From CAYRPN01 sp964426135 (GTDB lineage Bacteria > Planctomycetota > Phycisphaerae > Phycisphaerales > Phycisphaeraceae), in the NCBI GenBank assembly GCA_964426135.1, contig CAYRPN010000015.1:1-64000 (forward strand): DNA of 64,000 bases. The letters are read 5' to 3'. Below are positions 53,911 to 61,519 of this stretch, piece by piece. The notes below the pieces were generated by a model. The model did not search any database and was not told the origin of the DNA. It was given only the letters and a program-made list of their open reading frames with translations. The position numbers and the translations under genes are program-made. Position 1 is the stretch's first letter. The number at the start of each line of letters is the position of its first letter.

Positions 53911-53956
53911 ACCGGCCCTCACCCCAGCCCTCTCCCGGAGGGAGAGGGGGTCGGAA
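53911..53956 (+). repeat. CCCTCACCC repeat, third copy
   Basis: A 46-base element starting ACCGGCCCTCACCC, identical to that at 47609-47654 except for two bases. It lies in the short gap between the LysM gene and the ftsL-like gene. Confidence 0.85.
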
Positions 53957-53978
53957 ACGCCGCTCAACTTGCATCAGT

Positions 53979-55295
53979 TCATCTTGCGTCGGCAGGCAGC
54001 GCGAGAACCATTCCGTCGCGGAGGTTTTCCGGATCGCCGACTTTGGCTCGGTTCAGCTCGAAAAGCTCCTTCCATCGACGGTCCGAACCAAGGCGGGTGC
54101 GTGCGATGGAAGTGAACGTATCGCCGGGCTGCACTTTGTAGGACTTCATCGTCGTAGCCGGCCCACCGGGACTGGAACCGCCGGGCGTGCTCGCGCCATC
54201 CGTGCGGCGTTCGCCTTCCGTCCGCAACGACGGCCCAAGCGTCCCGTTGCCGGGAGCGGGCGTGGTGACTGCTGGAAGTTTGAGAACCATTCCAATCTTG
54301 ATGTCGTTGGCGTCGCGAATCTGATCCTTGTTCGCTTCGATGATCTGGTTGGTGAGCCTGGACGATCCCAAGTGTTTGAAGGCGATCTCGCCCAGCGTGT
54401 CGCCCGATTCAACTTTGACCGTGCGGGCGGCAGGCGTTGCGGGCTGACCAGGCGTGCCGGGGTTGGCTGGAGCAGTGACAGTGCCGCCGGCGGTCGCACC
54501 GGATGGAGCAGGCACCACGAGGCTCTTGTTCGGAATCACAAGCCTGACGCCGTCGCGGACGCCGCCGTTGGCCAGAAGTTTGTCGGGGTTGGCCTTGGCG
54601 ATCACTGCGAAGTATTTGCCGTCGCCGTAGTACCGCTGCGACAGGGACCAGAGCGTTTCGCGAGGCTGGGTGTAGTGAATGGATGGCTGGGGCAGGGCGA
54701 CACTGGGACCACCGGGCGGTGTGACAGCGCCACCTTCGGTCGCGCCCGCGTTGCCGTTGCCGTTGCCGTTGCCGCTGGAGATTCCTCCGCGTGCATCGGC
54801 GGACGTTCCGCCAGCGCCGTCCGTCCGCACACCTTCGTTGCCCGCACCGAGGCCCGGAGGAAACACCCTGATCTCCGCGCCGCTGGAATGACGTTCCGCC
54901 AGCGCTTTGGCCAGATTCTGATCGATCGTCGGGCCGCCGCTGCCCGGTGGCGTCGTGATTGTTCCGCCTCCCGCGTTCTTCGCCGCATCGTCGACGTGCT
55001 GCAGCGACGCGCCTTTGTCGAGGCGAGCCCCGAAGCTGTTGCCTTCGCTGCCGCGGTTATCGCGCGGGGAGGCGCCGGGCTGTCCGCCGTCCGCGCGATC
55101 CGTCACCGTCGCGCGATCGGACTTGGCGGGATCGATCACCCGCGGCTTGTTCGGCGTCGCATCGACGTAACCGGGCGGGGCAACCGTGCGAGGCTGCTCA
55201 CGGTTCTGCGTCGACAGGTGATCGCTCACGATGATGCCGATCAGGAGGATGATGCCCGTGCCTACCACCAAACCGACTTTAGTTTCACGCGTCAT
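53979..55295 (-). CDS. membrane-anchored protein with three LysM domains
   Basis: A 438-residue protein. MTRETKVGLVVGTGIILLIGIIVS is a single membrane anchor. Residues 30-215 are disordered (G/N/P/D-rich, including GNGNGNGNAG). Three LysM peptidoglycan-binding domains follow: HYTQPRETLWSLSQRYYGDG, KVESGDTLGEIAFKHLGSS and KVQPGDTFTSIARTRLGSD, each ending in a variant of GMVLKLP. Start 55295 rather than 55304 because AGG overlaps the earlier ATG. Placed between rsmH and ftsL, it probably acts in the wall at the division site, but that is inferred from position. Confidence 0.82.
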   Translation of the reverse strand: MTRETKVGLVVGTGIILLIGIIVSDHLSTQNREQPRTVAPPGYVDATPNKPRVIDPAKSDRATVTDRADGGQPGASPRDNRGSEGNSFGARLDKGASLQHVDDAAKNAGGGTITTPPGSGGPTIDQNLAKALAERHSSGAEIRVFPPGLGAGNEGVRTDGAGGTSADARGGISSGNGNGNGNAGATEGGAVTPPGGPSVALPQPSIHYTQPRETLWSLSQRYYGDGKYFAVIAKANPDKLLANGGVRDGVRLVIPNKSLVVPAPSGATAGGTVTAPANPGTPGQPATPAARTVKVESGDTLGEIAFKHLGSSRLTNQIIEANKDQIRDANDIKIGMVLKLPAVTTPAPGNGTLGPSLRTEGERRTDGASTPGGSSPGGPATTMKSYKVQPGDTFTSIARTRLGSDRRWKELFELNRAKVGDPENLRDGMVLALPADAR

Positions 55296-55376
55296 GGAAC
55301 ACATCCTGGGAAACAGAGAGCTTGGAACGGGCGAGAATCTGAAAGCTGACGGCTAACGGCTAACGGCTGATGGCTG

Positions 55377-55502
55377 AGGAACGGGGCCGAAATAACTTCG
55401 CGAATTGGCGGTCCCCCATTTAGTCGGCGGGCTTGCCCGCCGAGGGCGTCTCGGCGGGCAAGCCCGCCGGCTAAATGGGGAACTTATTTCGGTCCCGTTC
55501 CT
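55377..55502. repeat. nested palindrome next to rsmH
   Basis: Inner arms 55414-55444 and 55450-55480 (31 bases, one mismatch, core GGCGGGCTTGCCCGCC) have a five-base loop. Outer arms (about 55377-55398 and 55480-55502) pair through GGAACGGGGCCGAAATAA-type sequence. Beyond them, GACGGCTAACGGCTAACGG units flank both sides. The outer edge supplies the end of rsmH. Confidence 0.85.
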
Positions 55503-56526
55503 AACGGCTAACGGCTCCCATCCGAACCACCCTCAACTTGGCGGACCTGCTTCGCGGATTGGCGGCGATTTCCTGATCCTCCGCCACGACCGGTTTGCGA
55601 GTCATTCGTTCGGCTCGCCCGGACTTCTCCAGTTCCGCGAAGGCGTGCTTGACCAGCCTGTCCTCCAGCGAGTGGAAGCTGATCAGACCCGCGACACCGC
55701 CCGCCTTGACCAGTCGGGGAAGAGCCGCCAGCAGCGCTTCGATGGCGTCGAGCTCACCGTTGACCGCGATGCGCAGCGCCATGAAAGTGCGTGTTGCCGG
55801 ATCGATTCCCGCAATGCGTGGTCGCCGTTTGGACTGGCCCCCGCCGCCGTCCTTCTCACGTTCAAAGGCCGGCACGAGGCCGTACGCTTGGCGCACAATG
55901 TCCGCCAGCGCACTGGTGGTAGTTATCGGAGAAATGCGCCGCTGCTCCACAATCTTTGCGGCGATGCGGCGGCTCAGCCGTTCCTCGCCGTATTGATAGA
56001 TCAGATCCGCCAGTTCGCGGGCCGGTAGACGGTTGACCAGGTCCGCCGCGGTGGAGCCTGACGTGGGATCCAGCCTCATGTCCAACGGGCCGTCGTTCAT
56101 GAAGGAAAAGCCGCGAAACGGGTCCGTCATCTGATTGGAAGAGAAGCCGAAATCCGCCAATAGCAGGTCGACGCGATCCGCTTCGAGCCGCTTGAGCACC
56201 GCCCGAGCATCGACGAAGTTGCCATGCACCAGATCGACGCGGACATCCGAGCCGCCAGCCTGAATGGCGCCAAGGCGGCGGCCTGCGTACGCCAGATTGC
56301 CCGGGTCGACATCCAGTCCGATGTACCGCCCGCCCGGTGACAGCTTGGGCAGGATCAGCGACGCGTGACCGCCGCGACCGATCGTGCAGTCAAGCATGAC
56401 CTGTCCGGGCTTCGGATCGAGCAGTTGCACAATCTGCGTCGGCAGCACGGGCACATGGCCCGCGCCGGCAACGACATCGGCATCGGCGTCGGCATCGGCG
56501 TCGGTTGGAGAAAGCGGATCGCTCAT
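55501..56526 (-). CDS. rsmH: 16S rRNA m4C1402 methyltransferase
   Basis: A 341-residue SAM-dependent methyltransferase (MraW). HVPVLPTQIVQLL, MLDCTIGRGGHASLIL (SAM-binding GxGGH), YIGLDVDP, LLLADFGFSSNQ, GPLDMRLDP, ATRTFMALRIAVN and LISFHSLEDRLVKHAF all match the family. It N4-methylates C1402 in the ribosomal P site. It heads the small leftward division cluster. Two oddities: an N-terminal ADADADAD run from a GGCATC/GGCGTC microsatellite, and a C-terminus (GAVSR) and stop encoded by the neighbouring repeat. Confidence 0.92.
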   Translation of the reverse strand: MSDPLSPTDADADADADVVAGAGHVPVLPTQIVQLLDPKPGQVMLDCTIGRGGHASLILPKLSPGGRYIGLDVDPGNLAYAGRRLGAIQAGGSDVRVDLVHGNFVDARAVLKRLEADRVDLLLADFGFSSNQMTDPFRGFSFMNDGPLDMRLDPTSGSTAADLVNRLPARELADLIYQYGEERLSRRIAAKIVEQRRISPITTTSALADIVRQAYGLVPAFEREKDGGGGQSKRRPRIAGIDPATRTFMALRIAVNGELDAIEALLAALPRLVKAGGVAGLISFHSLEDRLVKHAFAELEKSGRAERMTRKPVVAEDQEIAANPRSRSAKLRVVRMGAVSR

Positions 56527-56944
56527 GGTTCAATCCAGGTATCGGCGTGCAGGGAGCACGCGGCGGAAAGATGGGGCCGCGAGCCGTTTAGCGACGGGGC
56601 TTGCCCCGCTCTTCACCGCTCACAGGAAGCATTCGCAGGAGACCGCCAGGTTGGATTCGGACGGGTTCACTTCCGCGCGCGGCGCAAAGGAATCTGCGCC
56701 GGAAAAGTCAAAACATTGAAGGCAAAAGTCAAAATGCAAAAGTCAGACTGCCGTATCGGTTCTGACTTTTGACTCTTGCATTTTGACTTCACTGTTTTGA
56801 CTGGTTTCGGTTCCGCCGGCCCAGGCCTTCTTGCTTGCTTACGGAGATTTGTCGTGAACCGGGAAGAACGGGGCAAGCCCCGTCGCTAAACGCACATGGC
56901 ACATGACACATGGCACATGGCAGGCAACTCAATCCTGTCGGCCC
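56527..56944. other. 418-base gap upstream of rsmH, filled by nested inverted repeats
   Basis: An outer perfect pair of 24-base arms (56585-56608 and 56869-56892, core GACGGGGCTTGCCCCG) encloses an inner imperfect pair of about 42-base arms (56705-56747 and 56761-56802) made of AAAGTCAAAA and TTTTGACTT units. A short CACATGGCACATG tandem follows at 56892-56922. I see no gene. The rsmH promoter must lie between 56527 and about 56600 or within the repeats. Confidence 0.7.
56585..56892. repeat. perfect 24-base inverted pair, GACGGGGCTTGCCCCG family
   Basis: The two arms are exact complements and 260 bases apart. They share the core with 18430-18490 and 55414-55480. Confidence 0.85.
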
Positions 56945-59182
56945 TCACGGCGTCTTCACCGCGTCCTCCGGCTTGATCGCCGTGCGGATGCGCTCCTCAT
57001 AGATCGTCAACCGCGTCTCCGCATCCAAGGTCAGCGGCCTGGGCAGCCTCGCACGCAGGCGGGAGATGATCGTCCCCGCGCGCTCGGCCTGCTTGCTCTT
57101 GAGGCAATCGTCGGCCGCGATGAGTAACGCATCCATCACTTTCTTCCGCATCGCGATGTCGTTGTCCGTCTCCAGTTCGCCCGAAAAGTAGCGACCGGCG
57201 AGCAGGAAGGCATCATCCACATCGCCCTGGCCCAACTTGGCGCGAAGGGCGATCAACTCGATGCGGTTCTGCTGATCGAGCGACAGATCGATGCGGCGTT
57301 CCGCCACGCGAGCCAGGTCGGCCTCGGCGCCCTTGGCGTCGCTGGAGGCAAGGCGCACCTCCGCGCGGGAAAGCAGCAGATCGACCAGGTGGAGCGTGTC
57401 GACCACCCGCCGGCTGTCGGTCACGCCATTAAACTCCGCAGGCGCGATCCGCAGCAGCAGGCGATTGACCGCGGCCGAGAGGAACTGCTGCCGCAGATCG
57501 CCGGATTCACCCGACCGGCGAAGCAGATCGTCCACCACGACGACCGCCTCTGACGGCACGCGCGGCGCCATCGCCACCAGGGCATTGCCCCAGACGGGGA
57601 TGAGCTGATCGGCCTTGGGCTTGTGCCGCGCCAGCGCCAGCACCGTGTACGCATCGTTGCCGCGGCGGGCCGCGGCGGGAATCAGGATCGACGCGATGAT
57701 CGGGTCGTCCGCGTGTTCCGCCAGCGGCGCCAGAGCCCGGTCCGCGCGAATCCACGCCTTGGCGGCTGCCTCGCGAACCTCGGGCGATTCATTCGTCAGC
57801 CAGCCCGCGACGCGATCCCAGTCCTTGGCGTCGCCCACGCGGCCAAGCAGTTCAACGAAACGAGGCTCAGGCACCGCATCGCCGTTGATGTGCGCGTGCA
57901 GACGCTCTGCGATTTTGGCGGCCTGCGCGGCGCCGATCAGCGACGGCTCGTGGTCGAATGCCGTCAGGAGCACGCCGGCCGCGTCGCCGCGGAGAATCGC
58001 ATCATCCAGCAGAACGATGGCCGACGCGATCGCCGCGATGCGCGGCTGACGCCGCATCATCGCCAGGTAGGCGCGAAGCACCGCCCGGTTGCGCTCGCGA
58101 TCCTCCGCCAGACGGGCGGCGACGATGTCGGCGGCCGCTTCGGATTTCAGGTCACGCAGGAGCAACGTCGCGGACGCACGGAGACTCGGCGTCGGATCGT
58201 CGAGCATCGCCAGCAGCGTGGCGGTCAACTCCGCGGCAATCGTGTCCGTGCCCAATAGTTCACGCGTCAGTTCCAGCCCCAGATCGCGCACCGCGTCGAG
58301 CTTGTCCTTCAACATCTCGACGAGGATCGTCTGCCGCTGCTCCTTGGGCGCGGCGCGGTAACGCTGCCGCAGCGCCTGCCCGAGGCGATCCTTGATCTGG
58401 GCATATTGCTTCGAAACGGATTCGCTGCGACGAGTGAAGTTCGCCAGCAGGTGATCGCGCCACTGACCGGCAGTCATCGCCTTGGCCTGGCTCCACCACG
58501 CGGACCATCGCTCGCGGTCCGCGCCCAGGTCGTCCTGCCCCGACAATCGCGCCAGCGAAGCGAAAGTGGCCGCACGGATGGCGGCGGGTTGTCGCGGATC
58601 CAGAAGCGACATCAGCGCGGCGGCGGATGCCTGCGTCTGTTGATACCCCAGCGCGCCGATCGCCATCAGCCGCGATGTTTCGGCCATGCGCCGATCGCTG
58701 GCGACGACGACAACCTGGCGAACAACCTCCCCATCGTCGCAGCGCCCCAGCACCTCGGCGACATCGTCAACAATCCCCGCTTCCAGTTCCGGCAAGACGG
58801 TCAGCAGCATCTGGCCAACGGAAGCCGGCGTGGGGCGATTGGCCTGGCGGAGGCCGGTGACGATCGCCCGGCGGATGGCTGGATCGTTCGTGCATTTGAG
58901 TTCATTCAGCAGCACCGCCAGATCGGACGGTGACGCGGAACCCGCCAGTGAAGCCGCGGCTTCGCGACGCAAGCCGGCATCGGCCTGCCCGTCGCGGAGG
59001 GTGTTCAGTTGAGCCGTCCCGCCCGGCGAAGGCGCCAGCTTGTCTGCCCCCTGCGCGTAACCTGCCTGCCCGATCATCAGCACCATCAAAACGATCAGGC
59101 ACGCCGCCAGCGGCGCGCGAAACCTGCGCCGATCAGAATCGGAAGCCAACGACATAACAGAATCGAGTTCCACCTCGGCCAT
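56945..59182 (-). CDS. exported HEAT-repeat protein
   Basis: A 745-residue protein. Start 59182 (MAEVELDSVMSLASDSDRRR) has AAGG upstream; 59155 is an alternative. A hydrophobic segment (APLAACLIVLMVLMIGQAGYAQ) serves as signal peptide. The remainder is helical with repeated HEAT-like pairs (LRREAAASLAGSASPSDLAVLL, PAIRRAIVTGLRQA, PSLRASATLLLRDLKSEAA), ending in a helical C-terminus. No catalytic motif is visible. HEAT solenoids are scaffolds for protein contacts; such exported proteins are frequent in planctomycetes. It diverges from the DUF1501 gene. Confidence 0.75.
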   Translation of the reverse strand: MAEVELDSVMSLASDSDRRRFRAPLAACLIVLMVLMIGQAGYAQGADKLAPSPGGTAQLNTLRDGQADAGLRREAAASLAGSASPSDLAVLLNELKCTNDPAIRRAIVTGLRQANRPTPASVGQMLLTVLPELEAGIVDDVAEVLGRCDDGEVVRQVVVVASDRRMAETSRLMAIGALGYQQTQASAAALMSLLDPRQPAAIRAATFASLARLSGQDDLGADRERWSAWWSQAKAMTAGQWRDHLLANFTRRSESVSKQYAQIKDRLGQALRQRYRAAPKEQRQTILVEMLKDKLDAVRDLGLELTRELLGTDTIAAELTATLLAMLDDPTPSLRASATLLLRDLKSEAAADIVAARLAEDRERNRAVLRAYLAMMRRQPRIAAIASAIVLLDDAILRGDAAGVLLTAFDHEPSLIGAAQAAKIAERLHAHINGDAVPEPRFVELLGRVGDAKDWDRVAGWLTNESPEVREAAAKAWIRADRALAPLAEHADDPIIASILIPAAARRGNDAYTVLALARHKPKADQLIPVWGNALVAMAPRVPSEAVVVVDDLLRRSGESGDLRQQFLSAAVNRLLLRIAPAEFNGVTDSRRVVDTLHLVDLLLSRAEVRLASSDAKGAEADLARVAERRIDLSLDQQNRIELIALRAKLGQGDVDDAFLLAGRYFSGELETDNDIAMRKKVMDALLIAADDCLKSKQAERAGTIISRLRARLPRPLTLDAETRLTIYEERIRTAIKPEDAVKTP

Positions 59183-59567
59183 GTGCCTTGCAGCCCCTGA
59201 CTGCTGAAAAAAAATAAAAGCGGGTCCGCCTGCCAGATGATTGACCATGATACCCGCACAGTTAGTCCTTCGGCGAAGAAGCGATTGGGATTCCAATAGA
59301 TTTTGTGAAACATTCGAAGCCTCGGCAAATTCTTTTCGTGAGAGCGTCAAAGTCCGTCGATTTTTCGCGCCGACGAAGCGCGTCGATGTGGCCGACGATG
59401 AACGCCGACGGAGTGGGATGAAGGCCTTCGATTCTTTTTCATCGGCAACCATCCGCGGCAGATCGTTTTGCCGCGAGCCATTCCGTAACCCGACACACGT
59501 CCCGCCACAATAAAAGGATGTGACCGCGATGTTGCGTCGATGATGATCGCGGTCGACCGTTTCCGGC
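59183..59567. other. 385-base divergent promoter region
   Basis: It lies between the HEAT-repeat gene (leftward) and the DUF1501 gene (rightward) and is somewhat more A+T-rich than its surroundings (A-run at 59206-59213). No repeat element and no convincing ORF; a 90-codon frame (59241-59513) lacks coding character. Promoters for both genes are expected, but I could not fix any. Confidence 0.4.
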
Positions 59568-60986
59568 ATGCGACCCCATGTTGAGGTTCCAGTGCTCTCG
59601 ATTCAGGTTCCCGATTCACGCTCCCTGCTCACCCGCCGCGAGTGCCTTCGCGTCGGCGGGGCGCTGGGCCTGTCGTCGCTGGGCCTGCGATCCGCGCTTG
59701 CCTCGCAGCCCGCGCCCGCCAAGCGCGGCGGCTCCTTCGGCAAGGCCAAATCCTGCATCGTCCTCTTCCTCGGCGGCGGCCCGCCCCAGCACGAAACCTG
59801 GGACCCCAAGCCCGACGCCAGCCCCGACATCCGCGGCGACCTCGACCCCATCAAGTCCAGCCTGCCCGGCCTCTATGTCGGCGAACTCATGCCCAAGCTC
59901 GCCGCCCAGGCCCATCGATGGAGCGTCCTCCGCGCCATGCGCACCGCCGACAACGCCCACTCCGCCAGCGGCTACTACATGCTCACCGGCCGCCCGCACC
60001 AGCCCAAGAACCAGGAGAACGCGACTCCGAAAGACCCCAACACCTGGCCCTGCCTCGGAGCTGTCGTGAATCGCCTGCTCCCCCGCCGTTCCGCCCTGCC
60101 CGGCACCGTCACGCTGCCGGAGCACATCTGGAACACCGGCATGATTCCCTGGCCCGGTCAAGACGCCGGCTGGCTCGGACGCGGCTCCGACCCCTGGCTG
60201 ATCCACTGCGACCCGAGCGAGCCGAAGTTCACCATGTCCGGCCTCGAATTGGCCCCGGGCGTCTCTGAGGTCCGCCTCAACGACCGCCTGGCGATGCACA
60301 AGCAACTGAACAGCCACATGGACCGCTGGGCCAGCACCCGCGACCTCGAAGGCCACGACGTCTGGACCAACACCGCCCTCGACCTGCTCGCCAGCAACGG
60401 CACCCGCAAAGCCTTCAACCTCGACGACGAGAAGCCCGAAACCCGCGCCCGCTACGGCAACCACCGCTTCGGCCAGAGCGTCCTGCTCGCCCGCCGCCTC
60501 GTCGAGTCAGGCGTCTCCCTCGTCCAGGTCAACTGGACCCGCGACAAGGACGGCACCAACGACAGCCCCATGTGGGACACCCACCAGAAGAACACCTACT
60601 GGCTCAAGAAGAGCCTGATGAGCCCCATGGACGCCGCGTGCAGCGCCCTGATCGATGACCTGAGCGAGCGAGGCCTGCTCGACGAAACCCTCGTCGTCTG
60701 GATGGGCGAGTTCGGCCGGACACCCAAGATCAACGGCTCGGGCGGCCGCGACCACTGGGGCAACGTCTTCTCCGTCGCCCTAGCCGGCGGCGGCGTCCGG
60801 CAAGGCATCGTCCACGGCGCCTCCGACGCCATGGGAGCCGAGCCAAAGGAAGGCGTCGCCGGCCCGGAGAACCTGCTCGCCACGATCTTCCATTGCCTGG
60901 GCATCGACCCCGGCGCGACCATCAACGACCACACCGGCCGGCCCCAGCACATTGCCACCGGCGAGCCGATCCGGCAGATCATCTGA
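59568..60986 (+). CDS. DUF1501 protein with Tat signal
   Basis: A 472-residue protein of the DUF1501 family (alkaline-phosphatase/sulfatase superfamily fold). LTRRECLRVGGALGLSSLGLRS holds the twin arginine. Then CIVLFLGGGPPQHETWDPKP, NAHSASGYYMLTGRPH, LVQVNWTRDKDGTNDSPMWDTH, LDETLVVWMGEFGRTPKINGSGGRDHWG and LLATIFHCLGIDP match the family, including the metal-type residues in GGRDHW. In planctomycetes it is usually paired with a PSD1/DUF1549 cytochrome gene, absent here. Exported folded by Tat. The substrate is unknown. Confidence 0.87.
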   Translation: MRPHVEVPVLSIQVPDSRSLLTRRECLRVGGALGLSSLGLRSALASQPAPAKRGGSFGKAKSCIVLFLGGGPPQHETWDPKPDASPDIRGDLDPIKSSLPGLYVGELMPKLAAQAHRWSVLRAMRTADNAHSASGYYMLTGRPHQPKNQENATPKDPNTWPCLGAVVNRLLPRRSALPGTVTLPEHIWNTGMIPWPGQDAGWLGRGSDPWLIHCDPSEPKFTMSGLELAPGVSEVRLNDRLAMHKQLNSHMDRWASTRDLEGHDVWTNTALDLLASNGTRKAFNLDDEKPETRARYGNHRFGQSVLLARRLVESGVSLVQVNWTRDKDGTNDSPMWDTHQKNTYWLKKSLMSPMDAACSALIDDLSERGLLDETLVVWMGEFGRTPKINGSGGRDHWGNVFSVALAGGGVRQGIVHGASDAMGAEPKEGVAGPENLLATIFHCLGIDPGATINDHTGRPQHIATGEPIRQII

Positions 60987-61009
60987 CCTCCACGTCCGCT
61001 CGCCATTAG

Positions 61010-61028
61010 CCCCGGGCTCCGCCCGGGG
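61010..61028. repeat. CCCCGGGC hairpin after DUF1501
   Basis: Eight-base arms (CCCCGGGC and GCCCGGGG) with a TCC loop, 23 bases after the DUF1501 stop. This short element is a common planctomycete intergenic palindrome and may end transcription. Confidence 0.7.
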
Positions 61029-61483
61029 GAGGTGTCGAACCCGGATCCGTCGGGCGGGCAACCCCCAACCCATCCCCAGCCCCCAAGAGTGGCCGGCCAC
61101 GCACCCCCATGGGGTCATTTTTCGATCTAAACCACGCAACCCCAAGACCTTACCGAACCGACTGCCAGAAAGGTAGGACACTTTCCGGCCACATTCCGCG
61201 GCCACCCATCCCCGGTGAATCGCATGCGGAGACATGTCAAAGAACAACGCGGCCCCGCTGGCAGGCCGTCGGCAATGTCTACCTTACATTGACCGATCAA
61301 TGCGAAGGTTACAGCCGCGTCGGTCGCGCCGATCGCCGCAGCCGATCGCGTGGGGTCGTGCATCGCGTGGAGGGTCCGTTGAGGCACGGCGAAACCCACC
61401 AATGGTGCCCGCAATACCCCGCGAACTCGGCTGCCGGCGATGGTGGATTTCGCGGACTCAATCCCCCTGCTCGTTGGGCGTGC

Positions 61484-61513
61484 TTGCAACTCACAGCATA
61501 CGCACAGTAGAAT
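61484..61513 (+). promoter_or_regulatory. promoter of the DUF262-HEPN cassette, probably leaderless
   Basis: TTGCAA (61484-61489) and TAGAAT (61508-61513) are 18 bases apart. The -10 box ends six bases before the ATG at 61520, so transcription would begin at or next to the start codon. The TAG of the -10 box is an in-frame stop, which rules out an upstream start in this frame. No Shine-Dalgarno is present. Confidence 0.6.
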
Positions 61514-61519
61514 TGTACT

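Larger units (their letters stand above)
60987..61519. other. 533-base gap between DUF1501 and the DUF262 cassette
   Basis: It contains the palindrome at 61010-61028 and the promoter at 61484-61513. ORFs of about 100-130 codons on both strands (for example 61109-61510) have no conserved feature and overlap one another, so none is called. No tRNA seen, so there is no sign of a tRNA-borne integration site. Confidence 0.5.

Noticed and set aside
61400..61480. Possible tRNA 3' end or attachment site near the DUF262 cassette
   Set aside because: A GGGGGATTGAGTCC-like stretch on the minus strand recalls a T-arm, but no acceptor pairing or anticodon arm can be formed.
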